A stretch of 64,000 bases of DNA from Aphelenchoides besseyi (Eukaryota > Nematoda > Chromadorea > Rhabditida > Aphelenchoididae). A program made the translations under genes and the position numbers. The notes below the pieces were generated by a model. The model saw only the letters and a program-made list of their open reading frames with translations, was not told where the DNA came from and searched no databases. Shown piece by piece: positions 1 to 15,000 of this stretch. The stretch is taken from positions 1,674,001 through 1,738,000 of the forward strand of contig JAMPIQ010000001.1 in the NCBI GenBank assembly GCA_024699855.1, read 5' to 3'. The stretch's first letter is position 1. Each line of letters opens with the position of its first letter.

Positions 1-3000
1 TTTCAACTCGTCCATGATGTTGCGTTTCGGTCGTTCTTTTCCTAAAACATTTTGGATTCTTGAATACATTATGCACGTACGTAGGACGGTAACATCACAT
101 CTGTCTTGAGCGGTTCCTGAAAATATAGAGTTAAAAACATAAAATTTGGTAGGAAAAGAGTGAGAAGAAAAAACGGTGCGAGGAGCTACATTATTTTGAT
201 GGTTGTCTGTTTTCAGGTATCACAGACGACGTTCAGAAGACCGTCGTTTGGCCGATCTAGTTTTACGTAAGTTTCCTTGGGTTTAATAGGAATAACGTGC
301 TATTTAGTGGTAACTCAAAGGACAGTTCACAATCCAAAGTTTGTGGAGAAGCAACAGTTGTTGTCCGTTTGCTACTAATCAGAAACAAAAACCGCGAAAA
401 CAATCGATGTCCTACTCTGACTGATCGATTAGCAATACGTCTACTCGCAACTCCTTCCATCACAAACTTTCTATTTTTTTCCTCGATTGCTCACTCTTTC
501 AATTGGTATTTCATTTTCTCGCAACTTTGAGCCCCACATTACACGGACTTCACCTTAACTCATTTTTAATAAACCCAAATGACCTCGTAATTTTCAAATG
601 AAAACTTCGGGACTCAGTTATCTTTAAAACCAATCTTCAACAGAAAAAAGCGAACATACCGTATTGGTTTTCGCATGCCACTCTGAAGCTACCGCTATCC
701 TTCAACGATGCTGCATCGACAACCAACTCGCAAACTCCATCAGGCAATTCAGAGAGTTCGCAGTGTGGGTACGAGTATACTCGCTCGCCGTTATGATACC
801 AAGTGATTTTCAAAGGTCCTTCACCAGCGAACTTGCAACGTAATTTGAACGGTTGACCTTCAGGTACACGAACTGATTCCAATGGAGTAACAACACGAGG
901 TGCTTTGCCCGAGTCGTATGTTCCGTTCAATTTCGGTGTTTCTTCCGCAGCTTTTGGTGCTTTCTTAACAGTTGCATTGCATTTGTCTTGAGCAGATCCC
1001 GCCGAATTTATAGCAGTTAAACGGTAGAAACCACTGTCGTCCAATGTAGAAGACGGAATAATTAAACGAGCGTTTCCATTCTCGTCCAATTCCAGTTGAA
1101 GACGATCCGAGGGTTCAATCTGCAATTCAAAGTGATTAACTTGTAAATGATGTTCTAGATGATCTTGCCTTTGCGCCATCTTTGTACCTAAGAATTAAAT
1201 GATTACTATAATTGAGTATTTCTTCTTACCAAGTAACTTCTGGCAATGGACTTGCATCGATTCGAGCTTCCAACTTCAACGGTTGTCCTTCAGTCACACG
1301 AACATCTGACAAGCGAACGGCGATCTTTGGCGCACGATCAGTTGTTGCAGTAACCGTCGATGAATCGTCGATTTTAATGAGCGATTTGGTTGATGCACTA
1401 CCTAAAATACAAGTTTATAATAGAGAGTTGGTCTCAGGAGAAAGAGTAATTCAATGAAATATGAACTTCAAAAACGTCTCCGATTCGAAGTTAATATTTC
1501 ATTGCCGTTGGTCTTGGATTCAATGCTTTTGTTTGTTCTTCAATTGGGTTAATCAACGAGCCATTTGGTAACTCGCTATTTTTGCTTGGCTTGTTTTAAA
1601 CGATTTATACCAGTCGGTTGAATATCTCGAAATCAGGTAATCCTATTTCAAACAAATCTTCGCGTATCGTTTGTTTTGCAAAATGATTTATTGCTATCAT
1701 CCGTCGTCGTGCTTCAAATATTACGCTGAGAAATGTGATCCACGAGAATGGCGTCTCGATGCATTCTGCACTTTTGCTGGAACGCTGGATTTGACTTTCG
1801 TTCATTTGAAATCGTAGCGCCGAAACTACTGTTTGTCATCGGACCACTAACTGTCGTCGATCAAAACAACGATCAACTCGCGTTCTTGTTGGCTTCGCGT
1901 TTCGAACACTTTTTCGTACTGGACCTACTTCATCAAGTCAACGTGGTTGCGAACGAACAAATTCGACTCGTATTGACCGTTGAGAATGCTGGTTTGTTGA
2001 CCGAATTAATTCGACGAATCGAAGCGACAAACGAACTTTGTGGTTGATTGATCGTTGTTTCTGTAAGTCGAACTTCTATTCGCCAACTCAACGGTTTTAC
2101 GTTTCGAAATTACAGTCATTCAATTTCGGTTTTGTTCAATTGCGTTGCCAATTTTTGCACTTTAAATCTTAGGTTAATTGTCTTTGCAAGTTGTCTTTTC
2201 ATCTGTACGTGAGTTAGATAGTCAAATGAAGTTTAAGAGAAAGTTTCAGACCATTTGCCCGGGAAAAAAATGAAAAACTTAACTTCACTGTTGCTTGCTG
2301 AACAACGTAAAGTACCTTCGTCAAAGACATTTGCGTTTCGAATTCTCAGTTTGTACGTTCCCGAAGCTGGGTCATTATTCCACTGGTACCGTGGATCGGT
2401 TTTTAACAAATTTCCGTCTTTTGTGAATTTGACTGTCGGTTGTGGTTTTCCTGTAAGTTCGTGAACATTGAGTGCAAAGCCATGACACTTACCAGTTACT
2501 TTACAAACCAATTCAATGTCATTTCCAACTCTCACAACCGTATTCTCTTCGTATGGAATAACAAATTTCGGTGCTTCGCCTTCTTCGATTGGAGCCGTTT
2601 CGGTTTTGCTGAGCAACATGTCAACGTGTGCCTCGGCACCAGTCTTGTCTTCTCCCAAAGGAGAACTAGCCTGGCAGACAAACCGGCCTTCATCCGACAT
2701 CGTACAGTTTTTGATTGTCAAACGACAGACACCATCGGGTGTATGTTCGATTTGAATTCGATCGGTCGGTTTTAAAAGCTGACCATTTTTGTACCATTTC
2801 ACTTCAACTGGTGTGGTGTTAAGAGCAAGTGCACAGGTAAACTGTAAGATAAAATGATAAAAGAATACAAATTTGGAAACATACAGTCAATGTATCACCC
2901 TTATCGATCCATTGATCAATCAATCCCTTTATGAATCGCGGACCTTCGCCTTTCTCTTGTACTTCTGGTTTTGGCGTTTTAACAGAGACATTACATGATG

Positions 3001-6000
3001 TGTTAGCACTTCCTAAAATCAACAAATTAGATTGTACGTCGTAATTTTGAAGAAATACCTAATCGACTTTCAACTAATGCGCGATAAACACCGGCTTCAG
3101 ATTCTTGTGCGTCTTTGATTGTCAATTTGCATTCACCGGTTTCTGGATCGAATGACGACTTGACACGATCGGTTTCGCGTAATGGAATTCCATCACGATT
3201 CCAGATGACACCATTCGGCAGTGGATTACCGGTTACACGACAAGTGAGTGTAAGGTCGGCACCAGCGGGAATCGATTTGTCTTCCAATCCGGGATTGAAT
3301 TTCGGTGGTGATTCTTTTTCTTCAGTTTTCTCTTCCGGTTTCTCCACTTCAACACTGAGATGACAAGCTGTGGTGGCAACACCAAGTGGATTTTGAGCCT
3401 TACAAAGGAAAGAACCAGTAAACTCGGAATTGAAGTTTGGAATCTTCAAACGACATGCACCAGTAAGTGGATCGTATTCGGTTTCGATGCCGGCAGGAAG
3501 TGGTTTGCCGTCTTTTTCCCTAAAACATTGAATAATAAAAGCAAACCTACAAGATGCTAACCATGAAACTTCAGCGACTGGTTTGGCGTCAACAAAACAT
3601 TCGATGGTAAGCAGCGAACCTTCGGGAACACGACGATCGTGCAAAGGAACGTTGAATCGAGGTGGATAGTTTTCGTCGCGTTCTTTCGGTTCACGATCTT
3701 TAGACGGTCCGAAATTGGCCCTGCACTCATCGGTTCCTAAAAAAAATAAAATTAAACACCGACACTAGAATTGGCTTTCGTAAATACTGAGAACATTCGA
3801 CATAAAATGTTCGCATTTAAAAAATCAATTTAAAATAATATCTTCGTTTGATTTTGAGTTGATTAGAGTTCTAGATCTGACTGATGGTTGCAGTTGGTTT
3901 GTTACGTGTGGTTTTGTCCAGTCCGAGCGATTTTTTTTGATTTAAACGATTTAAGATGCAACGTTGATTGGGTGTTGAAATCTGGTAGGATGTTCGAGTC
4001 AACATTGATAAAACTGTTATTTAGTCAGAAGATTCAGAACATAATTTCAGACTCGACGCGGAAAAACTTCGAAAACATCTCGGAATCGAAGATTCTCGAA
4101 ACGGCGTGCAACTTCTCGACTTGTTGCTAAAGATGTAATTTGGCGGCTGGACGTGTTTCTGAAGCTTATTAGTTTTAAAATTGAAGCATCACGATACAGG
4201 ACGTTATTCGCAGCAACAACAACTCTGATGTTTTTTCTCCTCGCTTTAATGGTAAACTGGAATCAAAACCTCTAGTGTTTGGTTTAGAAGACGTTGGATT
4301 TTAAAGTCGTACGAGTTGATTGGAGAGATCACAAAACCTCAATCGTGATGCTTCTTGTCGAAGAGAAAATGGAAGAACTAGAAAAGAATCCGAACTCGAA
4401 AGATTGTGATCCGTTCAATTTGTTTGCGGCAAAGAAATGTTGAGTCATCAATCCCCTTGATAATAAAACAAGATCGACATACAATGGTTCCGCCAAGCAA
4501 AAAAATAGAAAACCGCCGTGTGATAGTTTCAAATTGAATAGGCCGAAAATTAGGAAGATTAGTTCGGAATTTTTAACAGGAAATAGTCCCTATGTTAAGT
4601 AAATGCCCAAAAATACGTTATTTTGAGGTGCGATCATGCAATCATTAGAGACATTAAAAAACAGTAATTAAAACATTTTTACTTGAATGCACAATTTCAA
4701 GGAGACTGATAAGCACAGAATCTCATTTGTACACTCAGTTTGTTTTGGTAGAATATTTGAAAGTGATCAAACGAGGTATTTCAATGGGAATCATCACGAA
4801 CGTGTTGACCAACGCCATGAAATTCTCAGACGATTATTTAAAAATATTCCAATCAACTGCAGGGTACAACGGTGGGACGAAACACCGTCGGCTATTGTTT
4901 TGGTTTAGTTGACAGTCACTGATTCCCACTTTCAAATTTACAACCCAGATTGCTAGTGTTTTGTGAGTCGACCATCTTTTGATCGACGCGGCGGTCGCAA
5001 CCATAACTCGCGACAACAATGCTACCAATCAGCATTCATTCCTTAGGCGCGTTTTAGATTGCGAATGTCAATTTTAAATTAAAAACGAAAATACCTCGAG
5101 GTACCAATCAACTTGATGGGATGAACCGAAGCGTTTCAACTGGCAGCTCCCAATCTGCATATAAAGAACAGCCATCAGTGTCGACAGCAAGTCGTTTCGA
5201 GGTCTAGTCAAATTCGACATGTCCAAGCGCCACAACGATTCAAACAACGGGCAACCGCATTCAAAGGTAAGTAAACATTTGATTTTTATTAGATTTCTTT
5301 TAGATGAGTAAGAACGAACGCGAAGCAATTCGCCGTCAACGACTCCAAACGGAGTACCAAAAGCTTCGAAGTGTGGTCGAGGAGATTAAGCCCTATCTAG
5401 ATGTCCAAATGCAACAAACGGACATTCTTGAGCAAGCGCGAAAGCTAATCAAAGAGCTTCAAAGGGAAACACTGGAGTTAAAAGCAAAACTCCTTCTAGC
5501 CGAAGCACAAAGTAAGTTTAAATCAATTTATTAATCCTATTTTTAATTTTAGAACATCAGGCATTCAACGATGGGCGACAAGCCTTCTTAAATGAGCTTT
5601 TGGTTGCTCAACTCGCTGCGTGCACAGCAATTCCTCAGCAATCGCTTCCACGATCGCCTCAAGATGATAGTTCAGATGCAAACAGTCAACCATCCAGCAG
5701 CAACTGAAGATTCATTTTGTTTGTTTTTATTAAATTTTATATAAAAGAAATTGTATATTCTCAAGAAGTCTTTTTTCAAATTGGGTTTTTTCTTTAGTTC
5801 TATAAACTTTCAAAACAAAAACGAGTTTTTTTCTTCATTTTAAGAGTTAATCATCAAAATTAAGACGAACAACTCAGAACGATAAAAGACGCTATCTTTT
5901 GGAGACAAGTTTCTTGCCAAACGATAAGAAAACAGTTTGAGATGAGTGGATTTCGTTTAGCTTGTTTGATTTGTGTTTTAGGTTGACGGGGAAAATAATG

Positions 6001-9000
6001 CGAGCAAAGAAAAGGTCGAATATGAAAAAGTGAAATTGGCAAAAGATGATTACGAATGTAACGATATGGACCACGATTTTTGATTTTGTTTTATGGTTTC
6101 GGTTTTGTCCATAACCTTTTTCTTTGATATTGTTTTGCAAATTTTAGTTTCGTGAGTAACAAATAAAGTGATAAGAGTTAAAAGCAGTGTTCATCAAACT
6201 TCGAAATTTCAACTCACCATTTTCGTTTGTCGCTTTGCAAGACAATTCACCAAAATCTTTTTCTTGAACGTCCGCGATTGTGAGTAGCCAATTGCCATCT
6301 CTCATGTCTTCGAGTTTGATTCGAGATCCATCGATATCCAATGGTTTGCCGTTGAGTTTGAAGGTCAATTCTGGAGTCGGAACACCACGAACTTTAACCG
6401 TAAACTCGGCACGTGCACCAATGTCGGATTTTGTCGGTTTCAACGGGATGATAAACTTCGGTTTCGATGGTAATTCGTCTTCGCTTAGAACCGAAACTTT
6501 GCATTTTGACTCCGCGTCTGCATGGTTGGGGCTGCTTGCTTTCACAAGAAACTCTCCACTGTCAGATTTACGTGCGTCGCGGATTCGTAAAGTCGCGGTT
6601 CCATCAGAAGCCAAACGAATGGTAATACGATCGTCGGGTTTCAGTTCTTCGCCGTTACGATACCAACGCAACGTTGGCATGGGCTCCCCGCCAACAATAC
6701 ATTTTAGCGTCAACGTTTCAGTTTCTAAAATTTCGGCATCTTGAAGTGGAGACAAGAATATTGGCGGTTGAGTTTTTGGTTCTTCACGTTTCTTGTTGAC
6801 ACGAGCCACTGCACCGCTGAACACATCGCCTTTATCTGTCAAGAATACAACGCGATAAGCTGCAGCGTCAGATGGAGTCGCACTATCAATTAACAGTTTG
6901 TACTCGCCATCGGCTTCATTGGCAATCTGAACATATGCATTCGAAAAAAATCTTGTATTTCAGTTCTTACCAATTTGACGCGATCATCGGCTTCTACCGG
7001 TTGACCGTTTTTAAACCTAAAAATGACAATTCGATTGTAGCAAAAATCACTACTACAAACCATTGCACCCCTTTGGGAATACCACCTTCAATTTTGCAAG
7101 AAAACTCTAATGGTTGACCCTCATCGATTTCCACATCTTGCAGTCCACGAAGCAATTTAACGACCACCGGTTTCTTCACAGTCAATGAAGCAGACGAATC
7201 GCATTCTCCGGCCTTATTGCTCAATACGACCTATTGCAGATGGTTAGGCAACAGCTAGTATATCACACTCACCTTAAACTCTCCTTCATGATCTACTTGA
7301 GCAGATGGAATAAGAAGTTCGTATTTCTTTGGATTGACTTTTTTAAACACGAGTTTCGGTCCCGATTGTAGTTCCTGTCCATTTTTGTACCTACAAATTG
7401 AATAAAATTACATTGAACTCTTTTTCTTCTCCACCATTTCACTTCACGAACTGGTGCAGAAACTTCCACTCGGAACAGATGCTCGTCGCCTTCGTCCAAT
7501 TGAGCAGGAATCAGTCCGTTGACAATCGATGGTTTTTCGTCGACTTCAGCTGTCGCTTCAGATTTCACTTTACCATCAGGATTTGACAGAATTACGGACC
7601 AATCGCCTTTATCAGACAGTTCAGCAGCCGAAATGGTAAGACGATAACTAAAAGAACGATTGTTAAGAATGTTTGTTGAAAGACTCACATGTTATCGCCA
7701 ATCTTTTCGATTTTTGCAGAAGTTGCTTTAGCAGCATCTTGACCGTCTTTTTTCCATTGCACATCCGTTACCTCGCCTTCGACCTCAACTTCAAAGACCA
7801 TTTGTGCACCCTTGGCAACGATTTGATTCTCCAGACCACGTAGAATCTTTGGCGGTTCTTTGATTGCCTTTCGAACGGTCAGTTTGGCACTTGAATCCGC
7901 GTCACCGTGCGAGTTCGTTAAAACGACCTAATCATTTTGATAAGATCGTTAGAGTAGAAATCTTACCTTATAGTCGCCTTGATCTTCTTTAACGGCCCAT
8001 TTGAGAATCGCCGAGATTTTACAACCATCAGCAGTTAGTTCGATTCGATTGTCGGTCTTCAACTCGTTGCCATCTTGATACCAACGAATTTGATGTGGTT
8101 TGGTGTTCGTTTCAACCGTGAATTCGACTCTCTCGCCTTCCACAACATCGAGATCGCGAAGCGGTGTAAGGAATTCGATTTTCGGTTCGACTGTAACTGT
8201 TCCTTTTGTTCTTGCAGATCCCACTCCTTCAGTTTCAATCTCAACTTCGTAGTTTCCGGAATCGTCAAGATTACTTTTCGGAATAACCAATTTGTACGTG
8301 TTGTCGTCAACTTTGATTAGTTGAATTCGTTCATTTGCACTCAACGGTGTACCGTTCTTGAACCATTGAACATTGGTTGGTGAGCCAGTCGTTTTTACTT
8401 CAAGTACAAGCGGCTGACCAACCGGACAAGTCGTATCTTCGAGGCCTTTTGCGAATCCAGGCTTCTCAACTGGAGGCAATTTGACTGTTAACGCGCACGA
8501 TGATTCATCTTGGTCGTCGTTATCTCCTTGAACGATCGCTTTGTAGGTGCCACTGGCATCTTTTTCAACGTCCGGAAGCATCAACTGATGAACTTTGTCA
8601 TTGACAGATTTCGGTTGAGCTTTATCGTTCGGTTGCAATTCATTTCCATTTCGATACCAACGAACCGTTTTCACCGGCTGATTTGTCTCAATCTCCAAAA
8701 CAACTTTCGTACCCAATGGCACTTCCAAATCTTCTAATCGTTTCAGAATTTGAATTGGCGGTTGTTTTAGAGTCAGTTGAGCATCCGATTCAGCTTCTCC
8801 GGCTTGATTCACGAAAATAACTTTGTACACGGCTGCGCTGTCTTTCTGGGCGTTTGGAATCTCCAATCCATAAGTATCATCGCTGGGATGAGTGGTTTTT
8901 GGATTCGTCAATTCATCGCCATTCTTGTACCATTTAACTTGAGATACAGGGTTTTTGACTTTGGCTTCAAATTTGGCAGTCTCGCCTGGAGCAACAGTAA

Positions 9001-12000
9001 CTGGTTGGAGTCCTTGTAGCACTTCCGGTTTTTGTACTTTCGGTGTTGAACATTCGACTTTTCCAGTTGATTCGTTTCCATCTCCTGTTTGATTGCTAAT
9101 TCGCACGCTGAACTGACCAAAGTCGCTTTCTTTAGTCGTTGGTATCGTCAACGAGAATTTGCCAGCACCCAAATCGCGTAATTGAGCACGATCGTCAACT
9201 GGTTTTCCGTCTTTCTTCCACTCAACATTAGTTGGTTCGCCCACTGTCTCAATCTCAAAAACAAGCGGCTCACCCTGAAAGAAAATCGATTGCAAATACA
9301 ACAATTGAAATCACAAACCATTGGCAACGTTTGATCTTCAAGTCCTTTCTTGAAGGTCGGCACTTGTTCTTTCACTGTAACTTGGCAAGTGGATTCGACG
9401 GTATCCGGACCGCGAGTGAAAACAACCTTCCAGTTCGATGAATCACTCAATTCGGCTCGTTCAATTTCGAGTTTGTAGATTTCGTCTGTGACTTTTTCCA
9501 ACTTCGTGGTTTTGGAAGCCGAAACTTCTTCGTTTGCTTTGAACCATTTCACTGTTTCTGGTCGTGCGGACACTTCGGCCGAAAGCACAAGCTTCTGACC
9601 ACGAGTGAGGTTCTGATCTTCGAGTCCACGTTTCAATCGCAAACGATCCGATGGTTTGACTTTGAGTGGCGCTTCTGATTGCGCAACACCCAACGGACTG
9701 TTGACGAAAGAAGTTAGTTTATTGTAAACAAAGTAACCAACCTAGTGAGCGTTACAGAGTATAGTCCTTGGTCCTTATCGGCACATTTGTCGAGAATTAA
9801 ACGACAGGTACCGTCGGGAAGAACTTCCATTCGGATGTTGTCGTTCGGTTCCAATTTCTTTCCGTCTTTGAACCATTCGACCGTTGGCTTCGGATTTCCA
9901 GATATCTGACATTCAAAAACACAACCTTTTCCTTCGGTCGTTTCAATCGGTTGCAATTCTTTCAAGAACTTGGGTGCTGTTTCCACCAGCGGACGATCCG
10001 TAACAATAAGTTTGCCTTCGGTTTGTCCAATACCCAACAAGTTGCTGCCGCGAGCTATAAACGAGGCTGCATCTGACTTTTCACTTTTACTGATGGTCAA
10101 TGAAGTTGTTCCGTCAGCTTCAATTGAAATCTTGTAATGAGCATCGTTGGCGCTGATTTCTTGTATTCCCTAAAAACTTTGTTATATGTATAGAATATAA
10201 ATTAACTGACTTTGAACCATCTGATTTGAATTGGTTGTTGACCGGTGAAGGCACAAATTAATTTCGCTTCATCACCTTCAATAACACGAACATCTTCCAA
10301 CTCGCGTACCACCAACGGCGGTCCAGTCGATCCACTCGGTTCTTCAGCTTCTAAACAACGAATGAAATAGTCTTTGTGCTTATTCACTCACTCTTGACAG
10401 TCAACGTGGCATCAGACCAAACTTCACCCCTGAAAATTCAAGAGTAATGCAACCATTCTCGTGACCTACCATTTGTTTTGTGCAGCACAACGAACTTCTG
10501 CTTCGGCATCTTCGATTTTGGCTTTGAAGATCGTGAGTTTCTGGGTCCCATCGGGCAGTGACTCGATTTTATACTGTGGATTATTAGCATCCAATTCGAT
10601 ACCTCCTAATATCAAAACGCGTATTACACAGCAATCGGGTTTTGTTACCTTTGAACCACTTGATTTCGGGGACTGGCTTTCCGGAGACGGTGCCAGTGAA
10701 AATGGCATCTTCGCCTTCCATGACGGTCACAGGCCGGATAGGTGATTCGAAATCAGGAGCAAAGCCTTCAGATTCAGAAGGAAGTGTTCCTAAACAAGAT
10801 GTCAATTAATCGCCGAGTTTGTGGAGGTTGTTGCTTGTTAATTATTTCGGTTCATATTTCATTCTCCTTAATTTCGCTTTTTAGAGGAAGTTCTACGTGA
10901 ATTTAACTCGAAAAAACTTTAAGGAATTCAAGATTGTTGCACACAAACGCTCACTTACCCGCAGCAACAACGACAATCGGACCTTCTACAAATAAAGCTA
11001 TGAATAATGGAACAACAAATGATTCTTGCCTGTCCACGCAGATCCAAGTTGGTTTTCTGCGAACGCTCGGTACTCTGCGGTGTCGGACAATTGAGCGTCT
11101 TTGATTGTTAAAGTCAAAGTTCCATCATTGTGATGTTCGAGAGTAATCCTTTCGGATTCGTGGACCTCTTGTTGAGAGGTCATTGAACCCTAAAAATACA
11201 GTATTTTTAATGAAATACACGTTGCCATTTGCGCGTTAAGACCAGAGATTTGATTTCGCTTCCCTCGTCTGTGTTTTTGCGAAGAGGTACTTAACTTAAG
11301 GTTTATTCAGGTTCTTTTGCTTTTCAGTTACGGATCTACAAAGAAAGCGCACTCAATGGCGAATATTGGTTCGTGAAGCTACAGAGTGTCGCGAACTACA
11401 ACGAGTACGTAGTCAATGAATTGATCGAATTGACCGGCTAACTGCAATACCGCTTTCAATCACGACCATTCCGTTATTTTGCAAGCACTTTTCCGGGTTC
11501 AACATTTTCAGTTATTTCTCTTTAAGTTTAATTTGTCATGGTCACGTCTACTCTTGGGCCTTTTAATTCATCTCAATTTTCTTGTCCGACCGGTAATTCA
11601 AGAATAAAGCACTTATTAGTCTCAGTGATATCGTAACCGTTCTGTTTGACGTTGAAAATCTAGACCATTAAGCAACACAATTCGACTCGGTTAACTTGTT
11701 TAAATCAAATTCGTTAAAGATATTAAAATATCAAACCTAGACAATAATTTACCGAATCGATATCTCAAGTTGGAGACAGATATTTCTTAGTCCAAGCTCT
11801 CAAATGATACCGAGCTCAAGTCTACAGAATAACAAGAAAAATTTTCTTAGTTACTTAAGATCAAACTTCTACAAAAAAATTAATTAGGTTAGGCCGACAA
11901 ATTAGAGGAGCGCCAATTTTAACTACGAATTTCGCTCAAAAGTTGCACGCTACAAGATTCGACTACACAAACGTTTTAATTTGTGTGCAGAAACAACCAC

Positions 12001-15000
12001 TCCTCAGTTCTCGAGGAGTCCTCCTCACCTCCTGAGGAGTGTCCGTGGAAATCAACGGACCAATTGTATTACCGGGTCTTTTTCTAATTGTGGCGTCTAA
12101 TTTTGAGTCAAGTAAACGTTGGAGTCTGACGAGTGTTAATAGAGAAATAGACTCAATCAATTTTCTTCGAAAATGACTTACATCCGCGGCCGCGCCATTT
12201 GTTGAAGTTGAAAATACACTCCATTTGACCTCGGGTCGTGGGTCACCCACAACTCTGCATCGCAATTGAGCCGTTCCACCGACAGTCGTTGTGGCACTTT
12301 TCAGGAGTTCAACAAACTCGGGAGCTTTGCCAGGTAGTGGAGCTAAAAATCGAATAGTAAGTAAAGAACAATACAGCAGTTAGTGGGTATGCAACGTGCC
12401 TGTAACAGTGAGACGTGATTCAGTGAAAACGGAGGAGTGGGCGTGATAGATGGCGCATTTGTATTTGGCAACATCATTCACGGACACATTTTCCAACGTC
12501 AAACGCAACGTGCCGTCTGGCAATTTGGTTGTACTCGAATTGGCATAGGGAATTGGCTCGTTGTTGTTTCGTGTCCATTTGATTTCTAATCCAGGCAACG
12601 AGAGCGTATGATCGTCTAGTTGACATTCGAGCACGACGGTTGATCCTTGAGGTGCAGTCATGTCGTTCAAAGTTCGCGAGAAACCAAGCAGTGCACCTTC
12701 TTCGAATGACGGTTCCTCGACTGCGTGTTGAGTTGCGTATTTCAACTCTGCAGAAGTACGAGCTTGAGATATTCGATTGATTGCGCGACATTCGTAATTT
12801 CCCACATCATCTTTCCTTGCCTTCAATATGGTGAGCTTTACAGTTCCGTCATCCACACGTTCGATGATCATGTTGGCCGTTGGCTCGATCGGCTTATTGT
12901 CTTTGAACCATTGAATTTCGGGTTGACTTTCCACATTGATTTTGGCTTTGAGTTGAACACGATCACCCTCGTTGATCTCTTGCTTTTGCAGCGGTTCGAT
13001 GAAGAACGGTTCCGCTAATTCTGGTTCTTTTGTTTCGAAAACGTACTTTGGGAATTTAAGTTCTGCTTCAGTTTGATCTTTTCCTGCTTTGTTTACGGCT
13101 TCTGCACTGAACACACCGGCTGATGTGCAAGTGACATCTTTGATTGTTAGCGTATGTCTACCATCTTCGCTCTTCTTGGTGATCACGTTATGATTATCGA
13201 TGTTGATTGGAACTCCGTCTTTTTTCCAAACAACTTCAGGTTCTGGTTTTCCTGTTACTTTGCATTCGAGATTGACGGTTTCGTTCTCTTTCACTTCAAC
13301 ATCCTTCAGTCCCTCTTCGAAATGCGGTGCTTGGACGTCTTCAATGACCGCCAAGTTGGCTTGTGATTCATCCGAACCAGCGGAATTGACAGCCTTGCAT
13401 ACTAGCTTGCCAGACTCGGAGGTTGTTGCATCTCGAACAGTGAGAGAGTGGTGACCTGCTTGATCGTCTTGTCGAATCAAATGAACGCCATCGATGTTCA
13501 CTGGACGTCCATCGATCGTCCATTCAACCTTCGGTTCCGGTTTACCCGTAACCGTAACAGACATTTCGGCAGTTTCTCCTTCTTTGATTTTAACGTCCTT
13601 CAATCCTTCCTCGAAATGAGGTGCTTGAACGTCTTCAATCACCGCCAAGTTGGCTCGTGATTCATCGGTTCCTGCAGAATTGGTTGCCTTAACGACAATT
13701 TCGGACGTGTCGCTTGGTTTTGCGTCGGTAATCTTTAATGTGTAAACACCGTTATCCTCGTCTTTAATCAGCTTGATTCGATCACCATCCGGTTGAATAA
13801 CTTGACCGTCTTTGGCGAAAACAACTTCCGGCTGCGGAAAGCCGGAAACTTTAACCGACATCTCAGCAGTTTCGTTTTCGCGTACTTTCGTTTGTTTCAA
13901 ACCATCGACAATTTTCGGTTTCTGAGCATCAGGAACCTTCTCGCGAATCGTCGAATTCGATTTTGCGGTCCCAGCCGAGTTCGTTGCGATCGCCACGTAT
14001 TCGCGACAGTCTGAGGACTGTGCGTCTTTAATAACCAAACGCCAATGAGTGTTCGTTGCATCGTGTTGAATTGACAAACGTGTGCCGGTTGTAAGTCGGA
14101 AATTGTCGTGGACCGAATAGAATTCGACAGTCGGTTGTGGAACACCCTCAACACTGCATTCAAGCACAATCTGATCACCCAATTTAACTTGTTGATCAGA
14201 CAACGAACGAGTGAATCGTGGTGCTTGTGCTAAACCGTGCATTGATTATAAGTGTACAAATGGAGTGAAAATGAAAAGTGCAATGTTGTTTAAAACTTAC
14301 TTTTAACCGTGAGTTTAGATGTTGTTTCCGATTTGCCGGCTGAATTTTGGGCAACAGCGGTAATGGAAAGTTGCTCGGTGATCTCGATGCTTTCGATGAT
14401 TAAACGTTGCAATCCATCAGTTGTCTGTTCAATTTGTATCTTTCCAGACTGCGCTGTCACCGGTTCTCCGTCTTTCAACCACGAAACCGAGGGCTCTGGA
14501 AGACCTTCGGCTTTGCATTCCAATGTCACTCGTTCTTTCAGATCAACGGCCTTGTCAGTGAGTTTGATAACAAATTCAGGAGCTTTTTCTGCCGGTTTCT
14601 CCAACGTTTCCACAACAGTAAGATTTGCATCACAGCGTTCGGTACCCGCCGAATTTTCCACCTGATTATCATTAATGAATAGTTTTTTTGAGAACTTACA
14701 AAAACAGTATATTTGCCCGCATCTTCGGGTGTCACATCGTCAATAATCAACTCGTTGGTTGTGTGACCTTCGATTGTACGTTGTTGGACGCGAATTCGTG
14801 CAATCAACTCCAGTTCTTTACCGTCCTTCAACCACTTACAGACAACACCTTTGGTATCCGGTACTACACACTCAAAAATCGCTTGTTTGCCACGATCGGC
14901 GCGAGTGTCTTTGATCTTCGTAATGAACTTTGGTGCCATGACGGGTGTCGGCGTACGAATCAACTCCTCACGATCCTCATGATCACTTATATGTCCGAAG

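Larger units (their letters stand above)
3737..6217. other. unc-89 intron (2.48 kb) hosting a gene on the opposite strand
   Basis: The minus-strand donor follows KATNENG at 6218; the acceptor precedes TDECRANFG at 3736. In other UNC-89 proteins these two protein segments are adjacent, so the whole 2.48 kb is intron. It contains the complete plus-strand bHLH gene (5219-5707). The remainder (3740-5150, 5760-6210) shows no further gene. Confidence 0.85.

Noticed and set aside
1748..2047. 99-codon plus-strand frame in an unc-89 intron
   Set aside because: No family resemblance or splice signals; the composition matches the intron's repeated TTCG/GAAC words.
4687..4912. Two plus-strand frames upstream of the nested bHLH gene
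   Set aside because: Considered as 5' exons of the bHLH gene, but no donor/acceptor pair joins them in frame and the sequence is not protein-like.
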